Below are positions 51,866-60,375 of a stretch of 64,000 bases of DNA, one piece after another. The notes beneath the pieces were generated by a model. The model had not been told where the DNA came from. It did not search any database and saw nothing but the letters and a program-made list of their open reading frames with translations. The position numbers and the translations under genes were made by a program. Origin of the DNA: Cedecea neteri NBRC 105707 = ATCC 33855 (lineage in GTDB: Bacteria; Pseudomonadota; Gammaproteobacteria; Enterobacterales; Enterobacteriaceae); assembly GCF_001571265.1 (NCBI RefSeq), contig NZ_BCTL01000021.1:62001-126000 (forward strand). The letters are read 5' to 3'. Positions within the stretch are counted from its first letter, which is position 1; every line of letters starts with the position of its first letter.

Positions 51866-51939
51866 GCGGGCGTAGTTCAATGGTAGAACGAGAGCTTCCC
51901 AAGCTCTATACGAGGGTTCGATTCCCTTCGCCCGCTCCA
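51866..51939 (+). tRNA. glyU: tRNA-Gly(CCC)
   Basis: 74 nt with encoded CCA. Acceptor stem GCGGGCG/CGCCCGC, anticodon stem AGAGC/GCTCT, loop TTCCCAA with CCC at 51898-51900, and T loop GGTTCGATTC. It reads GGG glycine codons. It follows ygeR, as in K-12, where glyU is a known island insertion point (ETT2). Accessory DNA begins right after it here. Confidence 0.95.
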
Positions 51940-52752
51940 ATCCTTCTCTGATGCATCCACCCGGCACTTTTCGTAACAGCACTTGTGACTTATGTATGCG
52001 ATCCCGCGCAGACATTTTTCGGCATGGCTGTCAGCTTAGTCGCTGGAAGCCGCGAGCCAGTTCAACGCCAGGGCATGCTCATCAGAATTTTCTTGTATGT
52101 CGTTTATCTTTAAACGTTTATCCCCCTCTATCAGATTCTTATCCTTGATTCTTTGAGAAGAACAAATCTTGTATTTCAGATATCACTATGAGCACATGGA
52201 TTTAACGCATCGTTAATATATTCACAGAATGATGACGCTTTCACTGTGGAACTATTTATAAATTTCCTCAGCATTCTTAACAGGTAAAGAATTGATAATC
52301 TCTTTTTTACCCAGAATTAATAATTTCATACATCATGCCTACTAAATGAGGTAGGTGTGAGTGATGATATTATGAACTATTGTTTTGAGGCCTCTGTTTT
52401 ATGACCTCTCTCTTAATATCATTTTCTTTGATAGGGTACAGAGTTAAGTCTCAATAAAACAGTGTGTTAACGGTAATGGCGGCAAAAGAGCGATCGCGGG
52501 GACTGTTAGTGTGTTAATTATTTCAGTGCTGGCAAAAAATTATCGGAAAGCCTTTTTTATTGCTGAGGATTTTATTGTGAATCACTAATGAGACTCTTCT
52601 GATGTATTTTAAAGGGTTGCAATATTTATTGATGTAAATCATGCCGGGTCGCTTTGCTTTATTGATTTCAAAAGAATGCCGCTGCTACGCTAAATTAACC
52701 ATTTCGGACATTGTGCCCGGAGTGTTAATCTTTAATAAGAGCGGTGAAAAGT
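51940..52752. other. 813-bp AT-rich gene-free stretch between glyU and the Tc toxin gene
   Basis: No convincing coding region; the longest open frame (51951-52148) has no ribosome site or family resemblance. Base composition shifts clearly towards A+T from about 52080. It contains an FNR-like box TTGAT-GTAA-ATCAT (52629-52642), and GTGTTAA occurs at 52464-52470, 52511-52517 and 52722-52728. No integrase, transposase or obvious repeat of the tRNA 3' end is present. It is probably the island's left junction plus the toxin promoter region. Confidence 0.55.
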
Positions 52753-55700
52753 ATGTTAAATACCGGCGAGCTGTTATCTAAAATAAATGAGAGTAATAAT
52801 AACGATGAAGAAGTATTATTAGCCTCCTTACAGCATTTATCCTTCAGCGAAATTCAAGATAAATACAGCGATGTAATAACGTATTCCCAGGCTAAGCACA
52901 TCTTTGATGAAGCCCAGGAAGCAAAAAAAGCGAACACCCTGCTTGAGACCCGCGTTTTTACCCGGGCAAACCCTCAGCTTCCTGACGCTATTCGCGCCGG
53001 TATTGCCAGCAATATAGAATCCCAAAGCTATGACGAGATGTTCGGCTCACGTTCGTCCTCTTTTGTGTTGCCCGGCTCCGTTGCCTCAATGTTTTCCCCG
53101 GCAGGCTACCTGACCGAGCTGTATCGGGAAGCGAAGGACCTCTTTGTCGAAAGTTCAGCCTTCAACCTTCAGGTCCGTCGCCCGGATCTGGCCGAGCTTG
53201 TGCTGAACCAGGCCAATATGGACGAAGAGATTTCCACGTTAACGCTGTCGAATGAGATTCTGCTGGCGCATGTGGAAAAAGAGACGGGAAAGACCGGCGA
53301 TAAGTTACTGCAATATTTCGCCTCGGCGCGCCAGGCGGGCTCGTTACCTTATCACCGCCCTTATGAAACCCTGCGTCAGGCCATTTTGACCCTCGATCCT
53401 TTGTTGAAAGCGTTGTCCGGCAACCCCGCCGTGATAGCAAAAGCCGACCAGAACGCGCTGCTGGCGCTGTTGGCCAATATCTCGCCGGAGCTGTATGCCA
53501 TCCTGACGGAAGAGGTCACGGCCAGCAATGCGGAAGAACTGTTCGCCAAAAACTTCCCGGCAAGCGTCACACCGGAAATGTTTGAATCGGTGACCGATAT
53601 TGCGAATTATTATGGCCTTACAGTGGAAGAGGCCCGGCAGTTTGTCGGCGGTAGCAGTCCGGAAAATAACGAAGAGTATTTCGACAATATCCTGACTGGC
53701 ACAATCACTTCAGATAGCGGGGAAATCGAAAGGTACCGTATTAAGCGAGAATATACTGACACGTTTAGCATGATGAAGCTTTTGTATCGGGGGAACGGAA
53801 AATTCGCCTACTCGATCAAGTGTTTTAATGGTTGGTCTAAGGTTGTCGTACTAAAAAACGAAGATACTGAGGTGGGTGTCCTACCGGATGTGAGAAGCAA
53901 TATATGGAAGACTACCGATCTGCATGATTTCAACGTTGAGGATGCCAAAGCTCGCGTGTATTTACGTATTCACGCTTCATATGACGGTAATACTCCTGAT
54001 TTAGGCAGCGCCTATTTCACCTTTGAAAGCTACCCACCCGTTGTTTTTGCCCTCAAGCTAAATAAGGCTATCCGCCTTTGTCGGGCCGCTGGCCTGACGC
54101 CTGACGAGCTGGAAAATATCGTCCGGGCGGCGAATTCCGGCGGCATGATCGACGATAAAGTGCTGAATATGGTGTTCTACACTCTGTTCTTCCGTAAGCG
54201 TTATAGCCTCAGCCTGTCCGACTCGCTGATTTTAAGCGGCGGCACAATCTCCCAATACAGCGTGGACAACCAGGTCAGCGTGTTTGACCAACTGTTTAAC
54301 ACGCCGCCGCTGGCCGGGACATGGTTTAACGTTTCTGACACAGCCAGCATCACCATCGACGATACTTCTCATGCCCACGACGCGCTGCTGAACGGCCTGG
54401 GGGTCACTCAGGAAGAGCTTTATCAGCTTGCCCTGATGGCTGGTTTACTGAAGGCTCCGACCGATAAATTTACGCTCAGCCTGAAAAATATTACCGCGCT
54501 ATATCGCCTCGCGCTGGTTGCCCGGGTCAGCGCGCTGACGGTGAACGAGCTGTATCTTTTGTTCCTGGCTTCCGGGAGCCACTCTACCGAAGGCCCAGAG
54601 TTTGTCCGCTACATTGACACGCTGGTCACCTGGACCGAGGAGGCCAAACTCACGGCAGAGCAGCTGTGGTACCTGACGACCCCGGACCACCCGATAACCC
54701 TGACCCCGGAAATGATCAACCTCCGCAGCAGCCTTCAGGGCAGGGTCACGGAGGCCGACCTGACGGCCGCTACTGATGATCAAGCCCGCTGTCGCCTGGT
54801 CGCGCCGTATATTGCCGGTGCCCTGAATCTCTCTTCCCCGGACCTGGCCGTGTCCCTGCTGCTTTGGTGCGATACCGACACGAATTTCAAGCTCAAACCG
54901 TTCCTCACCTTACTGGTTAGTGAAAAGCTGGATCCCGGCGCCGGAAAAAGCGAAGACATTCTGGCGGGTTACCTGCATGTTTTGGGGCAATACGCCCTGA
55001 CGATTGATGCGCTGCGCCTGAGCGCCGCAGAGGTGGCCGCGCTGGCGGCGGATACGGGCAAACGGCGGCGGTTGCTTGCCTCCGTGGTTGTTGGCCGCGA
55101 TGCCGTTAACCGGCTGTTGTCCCTGTACCATTTCCACAGCTGGATAAACGGCCTCGGGCGTGAAAGCGGCAGTATTCTGGCTACTCTGAATACGGGCAGC
55201 GTTGACGTTGCACAACTGGCTTCTGCAATGGGGCTGGGGGAAACCATGCTGACCCAGGCTTTGTTCTGCGTGACGGGAAAAAACAGCCCCAAAATTACCG
55301 GGGGTTGGCAGACCATTTACCAGATGCTGCAGTGGGTGAACGTTGCCGGGGCGCTGAACACTATGCCGGTGGTGATTAAAGAACTGACCGATATCCGGCT
55401 TTCGGCCAGCGGCGCAAACGCTTCTGGCTGGGCGCAGTGGTCATCCCTGGCCCGCAAGCTGGAGGCGGCGTTAACTGCCAGAGAGGCCCAGCTGCTGGCA
55501 GGCTACAGCGCCGGACGGCTGAGCGACATCCTCTCGCAATGGTTTATCAGTAACGTTGAAGTTGACGGCGTGCCGGTGCAAAACCGCGACCAGCTCTACA
55601 GCTATTTCCTGATTGACAACAAAGTCTCGCCCGAGGTGATAACCACGCGCATTGCCGAGGCTATCGCCAGCGTGCAGCTACACATCAACCGGGCGCTGAA

Positions 55701-58700
55701 CCGCATTGAGCCCAACATGCGGTCGGACGTGTCTACCCGGCAGTTCTTTACCGACTGGGAAATTAACAGCCGCTACGCTACGTGGGGCGGGATTTCCCGG
55801 CTGGTGTATTACCCGGAAAACTACGTTGACCCGCTGATGCGCGTGGGGCAGACGAAGATGATGGACGAGCTGCTGCAGTACATCAATCAGAGCCAATTGG
55901 GTGAAGATACCGTGGAGGACGCGTTTAAAAACTATCTGGCTCGGTTTGAAAGCGTGGCGGATTTAAAAGTCATCAGCACCTACCATGACAACGTCAACAG
56001 CAATACTGGGAAAACCTGGTTTGTGGGCCGCACTAGTGAAGGCATTCCGGAGTATTACTTTAGAAGCGCCGATATGTCGCGGTTCAGCCACGGCAAGCTG
56101 GCGGCCAATGCCTGGAGTGAATGGGTAAAAATTGACGCGGCGATCAACGCCTGGAAAGACACCATCCGGCCGGTAATTTTCCGTGACCGGCTATATGTCA
56201 CCTGGCTGGAGCGGGATGAGGTGGCGAGCAACGGCAGCGCTAGCTTCACCCCTTCCTGGCGCTATACGGTGAAGCTAGCCTTCCTGCGCCAGGACGGCAA
56301 CTGGAGCGCCCCGTGGGCCTATGACGTGACAACACAGGTGAATGAAACGGGCGCAGCGAAGGAAGGCGAACAACTAGGGCTGTGTGCCTCGGCCTACTAC
56401 GGCGAAGACACCCTGATGGTTTACATCTACAGGCTTCAGGCCAGCTATGACTTCAGTAAACCGACCTTTATTCGCGGCATGTCCATTTACGCCAACGGTA
56501 CCCGGCGTGAGATGGCGGATAGCGAGATGTCTAAATATGCATTGCTGGCGGCGACGCTGGACGTCACCCATGGGACGCTGGGCGTGATTCGCAAGGCGAA
56601 TTACCGCTTTGCTATTGACTACGATATCCCCACCTCGCTGGTGCTGTCTTCAAAAACCTATGGCAATAATGAAGTGACTCATATCCCTGATGCGAAGATA
56701 AATAGCATCAGGTTTAAGTCCTCATCAGAGAGCTTAAATATTACGTTATCCGACCTGAGTTTTTCCGTTCATTATACCAAGGATACGGAATTACAGCGTA
56801 TGACGGTCGAGGCGATGAAGCTGCCGGGGCTGGACGGTAAATCCCAGTGGGGCAGTGAGTTTATTTTGCCGTTCAGAAGTGTTGATTGGTGGCTAATAGG
56901 TGGTAATAGTTCGAAAGAAATATGCTATGTGGTTTACAATACGAGTAAAAAATCGCTTTCATTAAAAATGCCTCAAGGTTCTAAAGGTGCAGAATACCTT
57001 TACCTGACAAAAATAGATCCAGGTAGAAATTGGATTAATTCATTTGAACCATATAACGATGCATTTTTTAAGGTTAAGGTGTCTTCTTATTCTAATAGTG
57101 AATTATACGGAACTTTTCCTGCATCAATTGATAAGGATCTGAGCGGAGTTGTATACATCGTTAAAGGATGGGCTAGTTCTGTTAGTTACACTGCTCCGGA
57201 CGTAATAGTGTCAGTACACAAAGTCGATTCCTGGCTTAAAATAGACACCACTCTCGATCTGTCCAGGACGGCAGTTAATGTCACTGCGGGCGGCGTAAAA
57301 GCAACCTATTCCGCCCAGCAATATGTGAGCAACAAGCCAGCAGGCTCCTTCGATGAGATGAAGTACTCGTTCAACCCGCTGCTGGTTGACGGTAGCAAGC
57401 TTACCTTCAGCCACAATCAGGTCTGGGTTGAAATCACCTGCCAGGCTTATACCCAGAATGGATTTTTCATGGGGAGCGTAAAAGGCAGCCTGCGGGTATC
57501 TCGTGTTGACAGAAAGCCAGACACCATCCTGCACCTCTATGAGACCGATACCGGCGTGCAGTATATGCAGTACGGCGTATACCGCATTCGTCTTAACACC
57601 CTGCTGGCCCCGGAACTGGTGACCCGTGCCAGCGTCGGGATTGGCTCCATCCTGTCGATGGCAACCCAGCGGTTGCCGGAGCCTAAGTTAGGGCACGGGA
57701 GTTTTATCACCGTGAATTTCCCTGCCTATAATGCCGCGTTACATGGTTCATCCAGAACGGCCACTCTTTACCTTTGCAACGCAGGGACAGTCGACCAGGA
57801 CTCTAGTTTCTGGTCCGGGCAGTTAACCGACGCGTCTCAACAGGTCACCCTGTTCGTGTCGACCTCTCAAACGGATTATGGCGACCCGCTGCAGTTCCCT
57901 GCCGACAGAACTAAAGGGTTAGACGTTAAGCTGCATTGCCAGAAAGGCTGGTATGTCGTGGGGACTTTCAAAAATATTTCGGCGGAAGATCTGTCGTTAA
58001 CCAGCTTCACCCCATCGACAGGCCACAACTCTGCCAGAGACCCCGCCATTAGCGTGCTGTCGACGCAAACGACGCAGCTGGACTTTAACAGCTCCTGTGC
58101 CCTCTACTATTGGGAACTGTTCTACTACGTGCCGATGATGTGCTTCCAGCGCATGCTGCAGGAAAAACAGTTTGAGCTGGCGCGGAAGTGGATGAACTAT
58201 GTCTGGAACCCGCAGGGTTACATCGATGAGGGTCAAATCGCATTGCGGGTGTGGAACTGCCGGCCGCTGGAGGAAACCACCTCCTGGAACGCCAATCCGC
58301 TGGACGCCATCGACCCCGATGCCGTCGCCCAGAACGACCCGACCCACTACAAAGTCGCCACCTTTATGCGCTTTATCGAGCTGATTATCACCCGCGGTGA
58401 TATGGCCTACCGGGAGCTAACTCGCGACGCACTCAATGAAGCCAAAATGTGGTACGTCTTCGCGCTGGAAGTGATGGGCGAGGAACCGAAAGAGTTTGGG
58501 CAAGGAGAGTGGAATAATCCGTCGCTGCAAAATGCGGCCAGAGACACCGCGCGACTCGCTCACCAGAATACCCTCAACCACCTCAGAGCCGGTGAGTCCG
58601 TGAAGTTTGACGAGCTTACGGCCAACTCGCTGACGGCGCTTTTCCTGCCGGAATATAACCCCGCGCTGACGGAATGTTGGGCCACTCTGCGCCTGCGCCT

Positions 58701-60327
58701 GTATAACCTGCGCCACAACCTCAGTATTGACGGGCAGCCGCTGTCGCTGTCTATTTATGCTCAGCCAACGGACCCTAAAGCCCTGCAGGCAAGCCAGGTC
58801 ATGGCATCCGAAAACGGCCGAGCCCTGCCGGCCGGTACGCTCTCGCTGTATCGTTTCCCGGTGATGCTGGAGCGTGCGCGTAACCTGACCAGCCAGCTGG
58901 AGCAGTTTGGCTCGGCGTTGATGAGGCTGGCGGAAAACAGCGATGCGGATGAGTTTAATACTCTGCTGCTGCAGCAAGGGATGGAACTGATGGCACAGAG
59001 CGTCCATCTCCAGGAGCGTGCGGTAGCAGAAACTGAGGCCGATATTGAGGCGCTGAAGGTCACCCGGCAGGGGGCTCAGATGCGGTTGGACAAATACACC
59101 CAGCTCTACGATGCAGACGTCTCTGCCGGTGAACGCCAGGCCATGAACCTGGCTAACACCGCAGGTGGCCTGGCGGTGGCCAGCCAGGCCATGAGCATCG
59201 TGGGCGGCGCGTTGGATATGGCGCCGAACGTGTTTGGCTTTGCCTGCGGGGGGTCTCGTTGGGGGGCCGTTGCCCATGCGGCATCTAACGTGATGGCCCT
59301 GCAATCCACTGCGATGCAGATTAATGCGGATAAGGTTGGCCGTTCTGAAATGTACCGCCGCCGCCGCGAAGAATGGGGCATTCAGCGCGACAACGAGCAA
59401 AACAGCATTGACCAGATAGACGCGCAACTGCTTGCCCTGGATATTCGCCGGGAAGCGGCCTCGCTTCAGGTGGAATACCTTGAAACACAGCAGGTGCATA
59501 CCCAGGCTCAGCTTGAATTTATGCAACGTAAGTTCACCAGCCGGGCGCTGCAGAGCTGGATGCGAGGGAAACTGAGCGCCATTTATTATCAGTTCTTTGA
59601 TATCACCCAATCCTTCTGCCTGATGGCGCAAGAAGCCCTGCGCCGTGAGCTGAACGACGGGGGGATAACCTTTATCCGGGGCAGTGCCTGGAACGGTAAC
59701 TCTGCGGGCCTGATGGCCGGGGAAACGCTTCAGCTTAATCTGGCCGAGATGGAAAAAACATGGTTTGAACGTGAGACACGCACGCTGGAGGTGACCCGTA
59801 CTGTTTCACTGGCGCAGGTCTACGCTGGCCTTTCTTCGAACAAGTTTGACCTGAAGGCGGCGGTCACCTCGCTGATCGGTACCGGCACGAAACCGTTCGG
59901 TTCAGCCGGAAACGAAGTGAAGATCAATGCCAAACAGGAGCTTGAGGCGTCCGTTTCGCTTAAAGGTCTGAATATAAACGGCGACTATCATCAGGACTTA
60001 GGTAAGCTCCGGTTAATTAAGCAGATCAGCGTCACGCTGCCGGCGTTGGTTGGCCCTTATGAGGACGTGCGGGCGGTGCTGAACTATGGCGGAAGCGTGC
60101 TCGTGCCACGCGGCTGTGACGCCATTGCTATCTCGCACGGGATGAACGACAGCGGCCAGTTTGTGCTGGACTTCAACGACTCGCGGTACCTGCCATTTGA
60201 AGGGATCCCGGTCGATGACGCAGGATCTTTGGCGCTGAGTTTCCCGGCCCCTAAAGGCGCTCAGAAAGACCTGCTGGCCAGCCTGAGCGATATCATTCTG
60301 CATATTCGTTACACCATTCGCGCTTAA
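52753..60327 (+). CDS. Tc insecticidal toxin complex subunit A (TcdA/XptA-type)
   Basis: 2524 aa from the ATG at 52753 (GTG at 52744 is in frame). TcA forms the pentameric receptor-binding, pore-forming injector of Tc toxins. Order of parts: VRP1/SpvA-like N terminus with SPAGYLTELYREAKDL near residue 115; an alpha-helical shell; a neuraminidase-like region introduced by TYHDNVNSNTGKTWFVGR (about 1075-1092); the WMNYVWNPQGYIDEG block (about 1815); long channel helices with a hydrophobic tip (SIVGGALDMAPNVFGFACGG, about 2148-2167); and a C-terminal TcB-binding domain ending LSDIILHIRYTIRA. The length is that of TcdA1. No signal peptide. Two AT-rich patches (about residues 312-436 and 1312-1496) contrast with the GC-rich remainder. 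Confidence 0.93.
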   Translation: MLNTGELLSKINESNNNDEEVLLASLQHLSFSEIQDKYSDVITYSQAKHIFDEAQEAKKANTLLETRVFTRANPQLPDAIRAGIASNIESQSYDEMFGSRSSSFVLPGSVASMFSPAGYLTELYREAKDLFVESSAFNLQVRRPDLAELVLNQANMDEEISTLTLSNEILLAHVEKETGKTGDKLLQYFASARQAGSLPYHRPYETLRQAILTLDPLLKALSGNPAVIAKADQNALLALLANISPELYAILTEEVTASNAEELFAKNFPASVTPEMFESVTDIANYYGLTVEEARQFVGGSSPENNEEYFDNILTGTITSDSGEIERYRIKREYTDTFSMMKLLYRGNGKFAYSIKCFNGWSKVVVLKNEDTEVGVLPDVRSNIWKTTDLHDFNVEDAKARVYLRIHASYDGNTPDLGSAYFTFESYPPVVFALKLNKAIRLCRAAGLTPDELENIVRAANSGGMIDDKVLNMVFYTLFFRKRYSLSLSDSLILSGGTISQYSVDNQVSVFDQLFNTPPLAGTWFNVSDTASITIDDTSHAHDALLNGLGVTQEELYQLALMAGLLKAPTDKFTLSLKNITALYRLALVARVSALTVNELYLLFLASGSHSTEGPEFVRYIDTLVTWTEEAKLTAEQLWYLTTPDHPITLTPEMINLRSSLQGRVTEADLTAATDDQARCRLVAPYIAGALNLSSPDLAVSLLLWCDTDTNFKLKPFLTLLVSEKLDPGAGKSEDILAGYLHVLGQYALTIDALRLSAAEVAALAADTGKRRRLLASVVVGRDAVNRLLSLYHFHSWINGLGRESGSILATLNTGSVDVAQLASAMGLGETMLTQALFCVTGKNSPKITGGWQTIYQMLQWVNVAGALNTMPVVIKELTDIRLSASGANASGWAQWSSLARKLEAALTAREAQLLAGYSAGRLSDILSQWFISNVEVDGVPVQNRDQLYSYFLIDNKVSPEVITTRIAEAIASVQLHINRALNRIEPNMRSDVSTRQFFTDWEINSRYATWGGISRLVYYPENYVDPLMRVGQTKMMDELLQYINQSQLGEDTVEDAFKNYLARFESVADLKVISTYHDNVNSNTGKTWFVGRTSEGIPEYYFRSADMSRFSHGKLAANAWSEWVKIDAAINAWKDTIRPVIFRDRLYVTWLERDEVASNGSASFTPSWRYTVKLAFLRQDGNWSAPWAYDVTTQVNETGAAKEGEQLGLCASAYYGEDTLMVYIYRLQASYDFSKPTFIRGMSIYANGTRREMADSEMSKYALLAATLDVTHGTLGVIRKANYRFAIDYDIPTSLVLSSKTYGNNEVTHIPDAKINSIRFKSSSESLNITLSDLSFSVHYTKDTELQRMTVEAMKLPGLDGKSQWGSEFILPFRSVDWWLIGGNSSKEICYVVYNTSKKSLSLKMPQGSKGAEYLYLTKIDPGRNWINSFEPYNDAFFKVKVSSYSNSELYGTFPASIDKDLSGVVYIVKGWASSVSYTAPDVIVSVHKVDSWLKIDTTLDLSRTAVNVTAGGVKATYSAQQYVSNKPAGSFDEMKYSFNPLLVDGSKLTFSHNQVWVEITCQAYTQNGFFMGSVKGSLRVSRVDRKPDTILHLYETDTGVQYMQYGVYRIRLNTLLAPELVTRASVGIGSILSMATQRLPEPKLGHGSFITVNFPAYNAALHGSSRTATLYLCNAGTVDQDSSFWSGQLTDASQQVTLFVSTSQTDYGDPLQFPADRTKGLDVKLHCQKGWYVVGTFKNISAEDLSLTSFTPSTGHNSARDPAISVLSTQTTQLDFNSSCALYYWELFYYVPMMCFQRMLQEKQFELARKWMNYVWNPQGYIDEGQIALRVWNCRPLEETTSWNANPLDAIDPDAVAQNDPTHYKVATFMRFIELIITRGDMAYRELTRDALNEAKMWYVFALEVMGEEPKEFGQGEWNNPSLQNAARDTARLAHQNTLNHLRAGESVKFDELTANSLTALFLPEYNPALTECWATLRLRLYNLRHNLSIDGQPLSLSIYAQPTDPKALQASQVMASENGRALPAGTLSLYRFPVMLERARNLTSQLEQFGSALMRLAENSDADEFNTLLLQQGMELMAQSVHLQERAVAETEADIEALKVTRQGAQMRLDKYTQLYDADVSAGERQAMNLANTAGGLAVASQAMSIVGGALDMAPNVFGFACGGSRWGAVAHAASNVMALQSTAMQINADKVGRSEMYRRRREEWGIQRDNEQNSIDQIDAQLLALDIRREAASLQVEYLETQQVHTQAQLEFMQRKFTSRALQSWMRGKLSAIYYQFFDITQSFCLMAQEALRRELNDGGITFIRGSAWNGNSAGLMAGETLQLNLAEMEKTWFERETRTLEVTRTVSLAQVYAGLSSNKFDLKAAVTSLIGTGTKPFGSAGNEVKINAKQELEASVSLKGLNINGDYHQDLGKLRLIKQISVTLPALVGPYEDVRAVLNYGGSVLVPRGCDAIAISHGMNDSGQFVLDFNDSRYLPFEGIPVDDAGSLALSFPAPKGAQKDLLASLSDIILHIRYTIRA

Positions 60328-60342
60328 CCTATCACCTTAAAT

Positions 60343-60368
60343 CAGGCCTCATCAGAGGCCTGTGAGGT
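60343..60368 (+). promoter_or_regulatory. Hairpin and ribosome site between tcA and tcB
   Basis: Perfect 8-bp inverted repeat CAGGCCTC (60343-60350), ATCA, GAGGCCTG (60355-60362), directly followed by the Shine-Dalgarno GAGGT (60364-60368) of tcB. It has no U-run, so it is unlikely to be a full terminator. It may set the TcA:TcB ratio. Confidence 0.5.
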
Positions 60369-60375
60369 ATTTATC

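Noticed and set aside
51951..52148. 65-codon frame just after tRNA-Gly
   Set aside because: Contains no domain or ribosome site and spans a change in composition; treated as non-coding junction DNA.
58417..59631. 404-codon frame antisense to the TcA C-terminal region
   Set aside because: The TcA frame on the plus strand carries continuous family motifs; the reverse frame has none.
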